In this document: positions 15,664-24,809 of the stretch, piece by piece
Numbering within the stretch: position 1 is the first letter of the stretch
Layout of the letters: each line of letters begins with the position of its first letter
Assembly (NCBI GenBank): GCA_003132445.1
Contig: PKXU01000122.1
Coordinates: 99,635 to 136,506, forward strand
Source: Acidobacteriaceae bacterium
GTDB taxonomy: Bacteria; Acidobacteriota; Terriglobia; Terriglobales; Acidobacteriaceae
Reading direction: 5' to 3'
Length of the DNA: 36,872 bases
Program-made: the position numbers and the translations under genes
Notes under the pieces: model-generated
Seen by the model: only the letters and a program-made list of their open reading frames with translations
The model's database searches: none
Told to the model about the DNA's origin: nothing

Positions 15664-17349
15664 CTATTGGATTGGCCTACCGTCCGGCGTGACCACGGGA
15701 AATCCATCCCAAGGTTGCGCCATCTGTAACTGATTTAGCGCTCCGGCGGGGTTGTACTGAAAGAGGAAAAGCCCAAACTTGCGTCGAAGGATCTTATCGT
15801 CTGGCATTCTCATGATCGCCCATTGATACTGCGCCGCTGTCTGATTTGGATCTTCGTCCGGATTGTTCACCTTCATCATCAGCCGCAAGACTTGATCCGA
15901 ATGGTTTAGCTGATTCGTAAATGGCGGTTCTTGCAACCGTCGCAGCATCTCTGCGGCAACCCGGGAAGAATCATGGCTGGTAAATGCCAGCATCCGCTCA
16001 CACTCCTCCTGGGAAGGAACGTCTTCCGCTTGAAGTGATTTCCCAGCTTCAGGGGGAAGGGTGCTCGCGATTTGAAGAAACATTGCACGCGCGAGTAGGT
16101 AGTTACCATGCGGAGTCAGGTGAACGTGCTCGTACACAAGTTCGCTACCGATAATGCCGTGGGAACTTTCGTTGGCGAAAATCGCATCGGCGTCGACGAG
16201 TTTGACACCGGGAAGCGAAGACGCAACCGAGCGATTTATGTCATTGATCCGGCTGTCAGCACGAAAGCGAAGTGTGTCTAGATCGCGGGCACGAAGAAAA
16301 TGCTCCCTCGCTTTGCCGTCCTCTCCCAGGGCTTCCAGGCAACGTGCGATGCGGAACTCGAGTTCTGCATAGTCGTCGTCAATGCCAGCGGCGGAGAGAT
16401 ACAACTTCAATGCCTCCGCGTAGGAGCCGGAGCTCTCTTTCTCCGCTCCCTGTTGAACCAGCGCCGACCAGGAGTGCAAAGCATCCTGGCCCAGATCCTC
16501 TCGATGTAAAGATGCGAACGGAGCACAATCCTGCAGGTTGGTCGCCACAGTTGAGACGATGACCCTGGCGCCTGCGCGGCGAGCTACCTCGATCGTGTCA
16601 TACAGGTTCTGCTGGAAGTTGGCGTAGGCATACTTCATGAGCGGTGAACTAGCTCGAACCTGCTTGTCGAGAAACATCGCCATCCCGCCCCACTCCTGCT
16701 TCTGGGTGCCCACTTTGGTGAGAAGCTGTCCGATGCGAGTGGAGCGCAGAAAAATGGCGCTGCGAATGACCGGAAGGCTCATGCTGGAAGATGAAAGTGC
16801 CGTACCCGGACCATACGGTCCGACTACTTCGTTGTTGCCTGAGTAAATGATGAAGAGGTCCGGACGGTACTTGGCCAATCCTTTCGCGATTGGCAGCATG
16901 ACGTGCGAATTCATGGCGACGCTTCCCGTATTCACAACTTCGAACGTCATCGAGGGATAGCGTTCGCGTAGCATTACTTCCAAGTAGCGGCTGAATCCAT
17001 ACGCAGGATCGGGATCTCCCATGGCAGCGGATTCCCCAAGCACGAAGATTCTGTAGGTTTGCGGGCCTTTTTCAGCAGGAATCGCATACACCTGAGGAAG
17101 CTTAATCATGCCCGGCGGAAAGAAGGGCGCCGGAAAGAACAGGTTGTAGCAAGACGATGGACTGCCGTGCACCGTGCATGGTTCCATCAGTTCGGTGGAG
17201 TACCCGACTCCAAATAGCCGCAAGGCCACTTCCACTAATACGAGCACCAGGAACGGAATAAAAACGGCAATCGCGATACGTGGCGCCAAGCGGCGCCATT
17301 CGCCCTTTGCCTCAACCTGCCGTTTGGAGATTGATTGTTTTGAACTCAT
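15664..17349 (-). CDS. Membrane-anchored SGNH/GDSL-type protein with TPR-like segment
   Basis: About 561 residues from the ATG at 17349; in-frame starts at 17424 (ATG) and 17436 (TTG) would add 25-29 polar residues. One membrane segment near the N-terminus (IAIAVFIPFLVLVLVEVALRL) puts the rest outside the membrane. SGNH blocks are seen: FVLGESAAMG (nucleophile Ser, GES instead of GDS), the Asn block YSGNNEVVG, and a C-terminal VHLTPHG with the catalytic His. A helical repeat segment (EALKLYLSAAGIDD, then CLEALGEDGKAREHFLRARDLD) is inserted before the His block. The topology (one membrane anchor plus an external SGNH domain) matches DltD/AlgJ-type partners of MBOAT enzymes. It converges on the MBOAT gene with a 104-base gap. 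Confidence 0.75.
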   Translation of the reverse strand: MSSKQSISKRQVEAKGEWRRLAPRIAIAVFIPFLVLVLVEVALRLFGVGYSTELMEPCTVHGSPSSCYNLFFPAPFFPPGMIKLPQVYAIPAEKGPQTYRIFVLGESAAMGDPDPAYGFSRYLEVMLRERYPSMTFEVVNTGSVAMNSHVMLPIAKGLAKYRPDLFIIYSGNNEVVGPYGPGTALSSSSMSLPVIRSAIFLRSTRIGQLLTKVGTQKQEWGGMAMFLDKQVRASSPLMKYAYANFQQNLYDTIEVARRAGARVIVSTVATNLQDCAPFASLHREDLGQDALHSWSALVQQGAEKESSGSYAEALKLYLSAAGIDDDYAELEFRIARCLEALGEDGKAREHFLRARDLDTLRFRADSRINDINRSVASSLPGVKLVDADAIFANESSHGIIGSELVYEHVHLTPHGNYLLARAMFLQIASTLPPEAGKSLQAEDVPSQEECERMLAFTSHDSSRVAAEMLRRLQEPPFTNQLNHSDQVLRLMMKVNNPDEDPNQTAAQYQWAIMRMPDDKILRRKFGLFLFQYNPAGALNQLQMAQPWDGFPVVTPDGRPIQ

Positions 17350-17689
17350 CCCACTCGATTTCCGCGATGCCTGCGGCCCAGGTGCCCAGCCGCTCCTCGG
17401 ATTCACTCTCTTGTTTATACGCATGAGAGCCGCCAACTGCCGCGCTGGACGACTTAAACTAAATGATTACCCATCAATAATTTAGCGGCTTTGTCGATTG
17501 CTATGCGTCGGGAAGCGCCGCGGAAACGCGCTTTTCTTCGCACTCTGCGGGTGATTTAACGCGCTAGCGCGCTTAGCTGGTCCGCCTTCTCAAGGACTCC
17601 TCTGGATAAGCGGGCCACAATTGAGTCATGAGATTAAAGGATCGCTAGATGGTCAGCGTTCGATTCGATATTGAAAGTCGATCTGAAAT
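17350..17689. other. Divergent intergenic region
   Basis: Lies between the SGNH and PAP2 genes and probably carries both promoters. The clearest element is the 12-base palindrome CGCGCTAGCGCG at 17560-17571. Part of it (17350-17436) may be coding if the SGNH gene starts upstream. Nothing else was identified. Confidence 0.45.
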
Positions 17690-18760
17690 TTGCGAATCTG
17701 CTTCTTGCCGCGATCCTCAATTCTGCTCGTCCTATCCATCTCGATCGCTTGCGTCCTGCTGACCGCCTATGCGATGTCCACCGGACATCGGGGCATTGGG
17801 TATGCGGCGCTCGGTCAACTCAGTATCTGCTGCAGTTGGCTGCTCGCAAAACAAAAGCCCAGCCTTTGGCTACTCCTTCCGGGGGCATTCCTTGTACTGT
17901 TCTATGTTTGGAGGTCCCTTCTGCTTTCACCCTCGGCTCCTGTGGGAATGCAAGGCAGGACGTTCGATCTCTACGCTCTCTATGTGGATGGCAGCTTCGG
18001 ATTCCAACCAAGTATATGGCTTCATCACCTGTGTTCCTCAAAGATATTGCGGGGCTTTTTGCAGGGAATCTATGAGGGTCTGCCGTTTGCCATGGGACTC
18101 GCCTACGCATCATTCTTAGAGAATCAATCCAAAGCTCTGAAGGTGTTCTGCTGTTTCCTGCTGGCTGGGGTGCTGGCGGTGTTGTGCTATCGGCTTTTGC
18201 CCATTTGCGGACCTGCCTATCTTCCGTTCGGCGACGAATGCTTCTACTTTGACGGCAGTTGCTCCACCGCGTCTTTCTTCTCCGGGAGACCTTCGTTCAT
18301 CAACATCGATTCACAGTGGCCGCGCAACGGAATGCCGTCTCTGCACATGGGCTGGGCGCTCTTGATTTTGTGGTCCTATCAGGGGAAGAGCTGTCAAGGG
18401 AGGAGTTGTCGGGCAAAGAAACTTGGACGATGGCTAGCGCTCGCCTTCGTCTTGCTCACCGCCGTCTCAACCATGGTTTACGGCGAGCATTACCTGATTG
18501 ATCTTCTGGCTGCATTCTTTTTCTCTTTGATTCCGTGGTCACTCTGCATGGCCGACGGCTGGTCACGTCGAGGACTGGCATTGGCGGCGGGCGCTGTGGG
18601 ATATCTTGCCTGGGTGGTGCTGGTTCGCGACCACCCTGGTCTGTTCTGGGTGTCTCCGGTAATGCCTTGGGCAAGCTTATTGATCAGTTGTGCAGTCCCT
18701 CTCATGATTGTCTTCTGGCGTGGTGGTGGGCCCTCAGCGCAGGAATCATCTCATCAGTAA
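17690..18760 (+). CDS. PAP2-superfamily membrane protein (PAP2_3 / inositolphosphotransferase-like)
   Basis: A 356-residue membrane protein with about nine hydrophobic segments. Lipid phosphatase/phosphotransferase motifs are present: GPAY (first block), PSLHMGWALL (second block, catalytic His) and YGEHYLIDLLAA (third block, the HxxxD pair). This spacing fits the PAP2_3 group that includes Aur1-type phosphotransferases rather than classic PAP2 phosphatases, so it may transfer or remove a head group from a lipid. TTG at 17690 is the first start after an in-frame TGA (17684-17686); the next ATG is at 17772 and would remove the first membrane segment. A Gly/Ser/Lys-rich loop (about residues 228-245) with a short repeat (GKSCQGRSC) separates two helices. 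It is divergent from the SGNH gene and may belong to the same envelope pathway. Confidence 0.7.
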   Translation: MRICFLPRSSILLVLSISIACVLLTAYAMSTGHRGIGYAALGQLSICCSWLLAKQKPSLWLLLPGAFLVLFYVWRSLLLSPSAPVGMQGRTFDLYALYVDGSFGFQPSIWLHHLCSSKILRGFLQGIYEGLPFAMGLAYASFLENQSKALKVFCCFLLAGVLAVLCYRLLPICGPAYLPFGDECFYFDGSCSTASFFSGRPSFINIDSQWPRNGMPSLHMGWALLILWSYQGKSCQGRSCRAKKLGRWLALAFVLLTAVSTMVYGEHYLIDLLAAFFFSLIPWSLCMADGWSRRGLALAAGAVGYLAWVVLVRDHPGLFWVSPVMPWASLLISCAVPLMIVFWRGGGPSAQESSHQ

Positions 18761-18782
18761 TTGTCTGACGTTTAGGTGAAAC

Positions 18783-20702
18783 CTATTTCCTGCGAGCCCC
18801 GCTGTGCTGGGAAACGCTCCCGTCCGGATTATGGTTGTAGGTGTGGCAGGTCAAGGTGCAGGTGTTCGTGCTGCGGTTGTAACTGATCGGAGATGCGCCG
18901 TTCATCCCCACGACTTGCAAGTCAAAGTTGACCAGCCGCTCGCCGGTTATGTTGGCTGAAATTGCGCCCATACCGTGAGCGGTGTGGCAAGTGGAGCACG
19001 TGAATCCGGCGTTGATATGACTGGCGTGTTGCGTGAAACTGGCATTCGAAAGGATGTTCGTTAGATCGTGACACTTGGCGCAGAGCGCATATGGCCCCGT
19101 CGGGCCCAGATCTGGCGGAGCGAATAAATTGATGATGGTAGATCCCGGTCCCGCCCCTGCCGCCACCTGACTGAACTGGTACTGGCGTTCGAGAATGTGC
19201 GGATAGATCGAACCGTGCGGTCCGTTGGGGCCGGTTTGGCCAAATTCCCGGTTATCGTCACTGTTATGGCAATCCGTACAAAAAATCCGCACACCCATGA
19301 GACGGCTTTGACCGGTGCGACCGATATTGATCATGTTCGTCAGCAAACTTGGCTGCGGCAGCGCACTGGAGCGATCGTGCGTAACCGGATGACTGGAAGT
19401 TGCGGTCGCACTGAATTCCGGAATCACGTTCAGCGGATCCGGCGCAGCCACGTCCCGCGTCGGGAAATATCCAAATTTCGGCAATATCTGCGTGCCACTG
19501 CTGGTGCCGTGGCAACGCAGGCAATTCTCATACTGATTAATTGCAGGATCGAGTATCGTCACTCCATCAGAAGCGCTTACTCCCACCACGTCTGTCTCAG
19601 AGGTGCGAATCAGCGGAGGGGCGGCGAACGTCGTAACCTGATTGTCCGCGTGAGCGTTGTGACAGTCCGTACAGGTGGCGTGACGGTTGTTGTTCAGTAC
19701 GGCGGCTTCCGCAGGATCGTGAATGCTCGTGACCGTACCCGCAGGCAGCGGATGAGAGATCTTCGCGAGTTCGGAAGCGATGTCCGGAGCTACCGGCGTC
19801 AGATTCAAGCCGCCACTGTGGCAGGTCACACAATCCTGGCTGGTGGGGTCGAGGCTGGGCGCCGGCGGCGTGGCTGGCCGCAACAGCCGCGCCACTCCCT
19901 GGCCATTGTGCGGCATATGGCATGAAATGCAGGCGTTCTTTGCAACGGTGTCATAGGTCCCGACATGCGCGCCTACCGCAGGTGTGTTGGTCGCTCTCTG
20001 GTGGATACTTTGGGTCCAACCCGTGAGCGGATTTACCTGGCCAGTTACGGTTCGATTGGGATCATGGCACGCCAGACACAAGCGCCCCATAGAGCTATCC
20101 AACACCAGGAAATTCTGCGAGATTTTGTCGATGGCCTGAACATGAGGATTGTGGCAGCTGGTGCACTCGACATTGCCGTTAATGAGCTTCACGGCGTGCG
20201 TCAGATCTAAGGTGGTCCCATTCGCCACCAAGGTGCTCGCCAGATCAGGGGAATCCTTCATCGGCAGAACAAGGCTGAAGGGATGCGAATTCTGCATGTT
20301 GGTGCCCAATATGTCCTGCGGGTACATGGAACCGACGGTCGGCATTTTGCCGTAGGCGGTCGACTGTCCGATAGCTACGGTTCCATCGTGACAGCTAAGG
20401 CACAAACTGCTCGCGGCGCCCAGAGTGGGCTGGGTCTGGCCGGTCTGGTGGTAAGTAGTGCTGTTGTAGGGAGTGTAGGACTGCTTGGATAAGGTCTGGT
20501 TCCACAGAGCAGGTATGTCGCCGGCACCGCTGTGCGGCGCATGGCAGAATGTGCAACCCAACGCCCCAGGAGCCTGGATCGGCGATTTTCCGCCGACTGT
20601 GAGGTCATGCATGCCCAGCACGTCGCCGCCGGTTTGCGCGCGAGCTCCGCTGCCCGCGAAGATCGCGATCAGGAGGAGTGCGCAGATGAGACTGGCTTTC
20701 AA
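18783..20702 (-). CDS. Multihaem c-type cytochrome, 11 CxxCH plus one CX3CH
   Basis: Secreted cytochrome of about 639 residues. The TTG at 20702 is chosen: AGGAGG lies 6 bases upstream and translation yields a clean signal peptide (MKASLICALLLIAIFAGSGARA-QT). The open frame continues to 20756 but would overlap the preceding gene. Eleven CxxCH haem sites are visible (CTFCH, CLSCH, CTSCH, CLACH, CISCH, CVTCH, CTDCH, CLRCH, CTDCH, CAKCH, CSTCH), plus CTLTCH near the C-terminus with three residues between the cysteines. There is no lipobox, so it is not an obvious outer-membrane lipoprotein. Its first ~120 residues resemble the tetrahaem cytochrome of the same operon (DVLGxH, CHxPHSGA, CLSCHDG). 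It is the last gene of the operon and converges on the PAP2 gene; the probable role is an extracellular electron carrier. Confidence 0.85.
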   Translation of the reverse strand: MKASLICALLLIAIFAGSGARAQTGGDVLGMHDLTVGGKSPIQAPGALGCTFCHAPHSGAGDIPALWNQTLSKQSYTPYNSTTYHQTGQTQPTLGAASSLCLSCHDGTVAIGQSTAYGKMPTVGSMYPQDILGTNMQNSHPFSLVLPMKDSPDLASTLVANGTTLDLTHAVKLINGNVECTSCHNPHVQAIDKISQNFLVLDSSMGRLCLACHDPNRTVTGQVNPLTGWTQSIHQRATNTPAVGAHVGTYDTVAKNACISCHMPHNGQGVARLLRPATPPAPSLDPTSQDCVTCHSGGLNLTPVAPDIASELAKISHPLPAGTVTSIHDPAEAAVLNNNRHATCTDCHNAHADNQVTTFAAPPLIRTSETDVVGVSASDGVTILDPAINQYENCLRCHGTSSGTQILPKFGYFPTRDVAAPDPLNVIPEFSATATSSHPVTHDRSSALPQPSLLTNMINIGRTGQSRLMGVRIFCTDCHNSDDNREFGQTGPNGPHGSIYPHILERQYQFSQVAAGAGPGSTIINLFAPPDLGPTGPYALCAKCHDLTNILSNASFTQHASHINAGFTCSTCHTAHGMGAISANITGERLVNFDLQVVGMNGASPISYNRSTNTCTLTCHTYNHNPDGSVSQHSGARRK

Positions 20703-20747
20703 TGCATTCCTCCTCAATGCGTCCCCTCCTGTCAATGCGTTCCCCCC
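20699..20747 (-). repeat. Triplicated Shine-Dalgarno/start-like unit
   Basis: Three imperfect 15-16-base copies lie head to tail across the NHL stop and the cytochrome start. Each reads, on the minus strand, a purine-rich GGAGG-like run followed by GCATTGA (plus-strand units 20699-20713, 20714-20729, 20732-20747). The most upstream copy contains the NHL stop TGA. The most downstream has the best spacing and is taken as the real start (TTG, 20702). Confidence 0.6.
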
Positions 20748-21811
20748 TGGCCCCATTGCCCGATTCCGAAATAGCGGAAAACCTGGACCCGGCGGTTGAA
20801 ACTATCAACCACAAAAATCCGGTCGGAGCGGTCAATCGCCAATCCGGTCGGGAGTTGGAAATATCCGAGGCCGGTGCCTCTTCCGCCGAAGTAGTAGAGC
20901 AACTGACCCTCGTTGTTGAACACCTGCACCAGGCTGGACAAGCCGTCCACCACGTACAGATGGCCCTCGGAATCGAACCCGATCCCCTTGGGCCGGTATA
21001 ACCCTCCCATACCGTTGCCGATCTTGCCGACGGTGTGTTCGAATGTTCCGCTGCGGTCCATGATCTGTACCCGGAAGTTCATGGCGTCGACCACCGCGAG
21101 GTTCTTCCCATTCAGCAACAGTTCGGTGGGATAGTTGAACTCGCCTTCCGCAGTGCCGTTGTGCCCGATCTTTTCCATAACACTGCCGTCCATATCGAGG
21201 ACGAACACCTGGTCGCGCAAAGTGTCGGTGATGTAGATGCGCTTCGCTTCGGAGTCCACGGCAATGCCGGTCGGCCGCTTGAAGTAACCTTCTCCGCCCT
21301 TCAGGCTGTCCAGTGCGCGCCGGAACTTTCCGCCGGCATCGAAGACAAATATTTTTCCCGACTTGGAATCAGTCACGTAGATATTGTCCTTGGCGTCGAC
21401 GGCCACTCCCTGCGGGGCGCGCATCGGGTCCTTGCCCGCGTCTTTGCGTTCCAGAAACTTATATTTCTTCTGCTCGAAATCAAAAATGTGAACTCCGTAC
21501 GCTCCGGGATCAGTCACGATTAACCGGCCGTGCGAATCAACCGCAATGTCATACGGGCGAACCAGGCCCCTGTACTCGGGCGGACCGGCGATGACATCAA
21601 TGACTTTCTTCCAGAAGGCGCGCTTTATTTCCACGTCATGCGCTGAATTAAAAACGCGCTCGTAGACCAGCCTTCGCCCTCCATCCATCAGAATGTCGGG
21701 CGGGCCCGGTTCGACAGGATTATTCTTTTTTTCATTATTCTTTTTGTCTGCAGCGCTGGCGAAGGCTCCCACAAGGCAGATGATCCACGCCGCTCTCCAC
21801 CATCCGCGCAT
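20732..21811 (-). CDS. NHL-repeat beta-propeller protein, exported
   Basis: About 359 residues from the ATG at 21811, which gives a signal peptide (MRGWWRAAWIICLVGAFASA-AD). An upstream start at 21850 would overlap the barrel gene by 19 bases. Six NHL blades are visible from about residue 80 on, each with the pattern P-x-G-(I/V)-A-V-D...(I/L)-(Y/F)-V-x-D, for example MRAPQGVAVDAKDNIYVTDS, KRPTGIAVDSEAKRIYITDT and QLPTGLAIDRSDRIFVVDSFNRRVQVF. This makes a six-bladed propeller likely. Such propellers are frequent next to multihaem cytochromes in Geobacter-like electron-transfer clusters and may aid cytochrome assembly or surface docking. That role is inferred from context. Confidence 0.85.
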   Translation of the reverse strand: MRGWWRAAWIICLVGAFASAADKKNNEKKNNPVEPGPPDILMDGGRRLVYERVFNSAHDVEIKRAFWKKVIDVIAGPPEYRGLVRPYDIAVDSHGRLIVTDPGAYGVHIFDFEQKKYKFLERKDAGKDPMRAPQGVAVDAKDNIYVTDSKSGKIFVFDAGGKFRRALDSLKGGEGYFKRPTGIAVDSEAKRIYITDTLRDQVFVLDMDGSVMEKIGHNGTAEGEFNYPTELLLNGKNLAVVDAMNFRVQIMDRSGTFEHTVGKIGNGMGGLYRPKGIGFDSEGHLYVVDGLSSLVQVFNNEGQLLYYFGGRGTGLGYFQLPTGLAIDRSDRIFVVDSFNRRVQVFRYFGIGQWGQGGTH

Positions 21812-21831
21812 TACAATCCGGCACGCACCCG

Positions 21832-23679
21832 CTAGAAGAAACTGAACCATCGGTTCACTCCAACGTAGTATGAGTTTACATTCGCTGGTGGAGCGCCGGC
21901 GGCGGTGATGCTCTGGGAGAAACGGTTGAAGCCGGCGTTAAAACCTAAACGCCGGGCGTGATAGGTAGCGTTCGCGCTGAGCATTCCAGTGGAATTGTAG
22001 GAGTTTGTGGATACATTCGTCGTCGAACTGGTGGCCTTGGAATAGGAAGCCCAGAGGGTAAGCGAACGCTTCGGCGACGCTGTCGCCGTAGCCCCAACAC
22101 TGTGAGCGTTGAAAAGGATTTGAGAAGAAGTTGGCAAAAGCACTGCGGCAAGGGGCACACTCTGTAACCCATTCGATGTCAGTATCGAAGTTCCCGAGGA
22201 TAGCGAGTAATTGAAGTTCGTCGAGTACCGTCCGTTGCCCAGCGCGGTAAATACGTTTTCAGAGTGGTTGCCAGTGCCGCTTTGTCCCGTCAGCAAGCTC
22301 TGACCTCCTCCGACCCCGGCACTCCAATACCAGTGATCGGCGCGGCGATTGATGTGGCTGCTCCAGCGGTAATCCGACTGATTATACCCGACCAGCATGG
22401 TCGCTACGTTCTGCTGAAAAGCGAACTCGCCGCCGGTTTCCCAATGATTGAATCGACGCGACGCGCTCACTGCAGTGTTCAGACCTACGTTGCCATTTCC
22501 TTCCTCGGTAGAATTGTCGATCATTGAGACCGACCAGTTCAGAACTCCGAAGAGCGGGCGCCGGTAGTTCCCGTATAACGTGCCCGTAAAATAGGTCTCC
22601 TGGTAGCTTCCGCCAGAGTAGTCCTGCCCGACATGCGTAACGTTCGCCGCAGCGTAGAGACCGTTGTGAATCTCATAGCTGCCGCCTCCGGTTACCGTGT
22701 AGGTGTTCGAAGCCGCCCCGCCCAACAGGAGCGGAGGCGCGACCCCGTTACTCGCGATCGACTGGTTCAGCGACGCGTAGAGATTATCGGAGTACGATCC
22801 ACTGAACGACAGGCTCGACTTTATCGTGGGAATCAGAAATACGCCGCCGGTCACCGTATCCATCGTGCTTCGCCCCTCGTTGACTCCCTCGAAGGAATTG
22901 TCGAAATGGGTTTGCGACACGTCGCCATAAGTATTTCCGTGCCACGGCAGAGAGTGCGTAGCTTGAAAGCTCAAGACGTCGTTGCTGCCGGATGAATCGA
23001 TTTCCGGGGTTCCGACCATAAACCCTGGAATCTTCGAGTCGAGCGTAGTTTTTTGATACATGCCGGTGAGGTGAAAACCTGCCACGCTGTAATTCGACCG
23101 CAGGTTGAAATTTCGAGTGTCGCTGGTGCTGGTTTCACCGGCGCCCAGCACGGAGCCTGTGCCCGTGCCGGAAGTGAAGGCTGCGGTTAACGTGGGAAGA
23201 CCGGGAAGCAGTGCGCTCCAGGCAATGTTGTATCCATGCCCTTTGCCGTCGGTGGTGACGTTCGGGCCATCCGCCATCCCGAACATCGAACTCTTATTGC
23301 CGAAGTCGGAAAACCCTATGGTCCCGGGAAAGTGGGAACCGCTGAATATCTGAGACGTGACATTGACTCCGCTGGTATCGAAAATCGAATCCTGATCGGA
23401 ATTGGCTCTGGACTGGTTGTAATAGGGCCGCACATCGAAGGAAAAAAAACGAGGGTCGTAGTAGGAGCCGTCAACCGTCGCGTTGCCGCCGTACTGGAAG
23501 CCATGGTTGGACTCAATCTGATCACCCGAGGCGGCGTTGTAACCTCCGGTGAGGCTCCCATTTGCCATCATCCGGAGATTCCCAAACTGAAACTGGGCCA
23601 TCGCAGTCCCGGAGAGCACCAGCAGCCCCATCCCCAGTCCCAGTACAACCACCCATGCATTTCGAATGTACCGGCCCAC
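21832..23679 (-). CDS. Large outer-membrane beta-barrel (porin of a cytochrome conduit)
   Basis: A 615-residue protein starting with GTG (GGGAG 7 bases upstream). A signal peptide covers residues 1-28 (VVVLGLGMGLLVLSGTAMA-QF). The mature part is rich in alternating Tyr, Ser, Thr, Gly and Asn with no hydrophobic helix, consistent with 20 or more beta strands. It ends in NRWFSFF, and a terminal Phe is the usual signal for barrel assembly. Many strands carry the short-turn pattern expected of outer-membrane proteins. Placed between a prolyl isomerase of the SurA/PpiC class and multihaem cytochromes, it is the candidate pore that holds or surrounds a haem wire, as MtrB or OmbB do. Direct homology to those cannot be judged by eye. 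Confidence 0.75.
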   Translation of the reverse strand: MGRYIRNAWVVVLGLGMGLLVLSGTAMAQFQFGNLRMMANGSLTGGYNAASGDQIESNHGFQYGGNATVDGSYYDPRFFSFDVRPYYNQSRANSDQDSIFDTSGVNVTSQIFSGSHFPGTIGFSDFGNKSSMFGMADGPNVTTDGKGHGYNIAWSALLPGLPTLTAAFTSGTGTGSVLGAGETSTSDTRNFNLRSNYSVAGFHLTGMYQKTTLDSKIPGFMVGTPEIDSSGSNDVLSFQATHSLPWHGNTYGDVSQTHFDNSFEGVNEGRSTMDTVTGGVFLIPTIKSSLSFSGSYSDNLYASLNQSIASNGVAPPLLLGGAASNTYTVTGGGSYEIHNGLYAAANVTHVGQDYSGGSYQETYFTGTLYGNYRRPLFGVLNWSVSMIDNSTEEGNGNVGLNTAVSASRRFNHWETGGEFAFQQNVATMLVGYNQSDYRWSSHINRRADHWYWSAGVGGGQSLLTGQSGTGNHSENVFTALGNGRYSTNFNYSLSSGTSILTSNGLQSVPLAAVLLPTSSQILFNAHSVGATATASPKRSLTLWASYSKATSSTTNVSTNSYNSTGMLSANATYHARRLGFNAGFNRFSQSITAAGAPPANVNSYYVGVNRWFSFF

Positions 23680-23701
23680 TTGATATCTCCCGTCGATTGC
23701 C

Positions 23702-24769
23702 CTACATCAACCGCACGCTGGCGGTGCTCCTCAATTCCTTATCCAGTGCGGCGCGCAACTGTTCCCGCTTCTGCTTGGTGAGTTCTTCTTTCAATTTCGC
23801 CTTCACTTCCGCAAACGGCCGTTGGCCGGCGGGAGCATAGCTGTTCAGCCGAACGATGGTGTAAGCATCGTCCACTGCGATCAAACCGCTGACTTGTCCG
23901 GCTTTCATGCCGCGCAAAGTCTTCATTACTTGAGGAGGCAAGTCGGAGACTTGCACGGTCTTGTGCTCGCCCATGTTGACCCGGAAGTCGTCATCGGAAA
24001 GCTTCTCCGCCAATAATCCGAATTGCTCATAACTCTTGCTCGTGCTGGCCTGGCGGATCGCATCTTCGGCCCGTCTCTTGACCGAGATTGGCAGCTCTTT
24101 CCCGTTCTGTCGGGGAATGAGCGAAATGGTCTGAATGGCGAATGTTTCCGAACGGGCAAAGAATTTTGGATTCTTTACGTAGTAGGCCCGCGCCTGCGCG
24201 TCGGTGATTACCGCTTTGCTCTCCACTTGCGTGCGCAGCATCCAGTCGATCAGCAAAGAGCGCCGGACGCGCTGACGAAGAACTTTTTCCGAACCCTGGC
24301 ATTCGTCTGCCAGGTAAGCCTGGTACTGCTCCGCGCTGGAAAATTGCGCCTTGTAACTGCGCAGGCCGGAGGATACGGTTTGCGCCGTAATCGGCGCCTG
24401 GCGCTTTTGTGCCGCCTGATAAACCAGCTCCTCAAAAACGATCATCTCCAGTGCGCCCTGGCGGATTTGCGCTTCCTGTTCCTTGGGAAAGCCGTTGTGC
24501 ACGCGCGCGTAGGGAAAAATGGCAAACATCTCGCGCAGCAGGTCACGCTGGGTCAGCACCGTTCCATTCACCTTGGCCACGGGCTGGTCCATCGACATCG
24601 TCGGCGCCATCGCCGGAGCGGGAAGCGTGGTGGTGAGCGTGGCCGCGTGCGAAGCTACCTGCGCCGGCGCAGCCACAGCCAGCGCCATCAGAACCACACC
24701 GCAGAGCGCCATTCGGCAGATCGCAACTCTAGAGATCGTCACTCCGTAGATCGTCATCCGGTACTTCAT
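23702..24769 (-). CDS. SurA/PpiC-type peptidyl-prolyl cis-trans isomerase
   Basis: Periplasmic folding factor of 355 residues. A hydrophobic export signal covers about residues 12-36. The SurA-N-like domain begins at about residue 60 (VAKVNGTVLTQRDLLREMF...). A parvulin domain follows at about 190-310, with the segments ETFAIQTISL, YEQFGLLAEKLSDD and MKAGQVSGLIAVDDAYTIVRLNSY. A basic helical tail follows (KAKLKEELTKQKREQLRAAL). GAGG lies 7 bases before the ATG. It sits directly downstream of the tetrahaem cytochrome terminator and 22 bases upstream of the barrel gene, so its likely clients are the barrel and the secreted cytochromes. PpiC genes are recurring neighbours of nanowire-forming cytochromes. 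Confidence 0.85.
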   Translation of the reverse strand: MKYRMTIYGVTISRVAICRMALCGVVLMALAVAAPAQVASHAATLTTTLPAPAMAPTMSMDQPVAKVNGTVLTQRDLLREMFAIFPYARVHNGFPKEQEAQIRQGALEMIVFEELVYQAAQKRQAPITAQTVSSGLRSYKAQFSSAEQYQAYLADECQGSEKVLRQRVRRSLLIDWMLRTQVESKAVITDAQARAYYVKNPKFFARSETFAIQTISLIPRQNGKELPISVKRRAEDAIRQASTSKSYEQFGLLAEKLSDDDFRVNMGEHKTVQVSDLPPQVMKTLRGMKAGQVSGLIAVDDAYTIVRLNSYAPAGQRPFAEVKAKLKEELTKQKREQLRAALDKELRSTASVRLM

Positions 24770-24809
24770 CTGGATTCCTCTCTGCTGCTTTCAAGTCTGT
24801 GCTGCTTTC

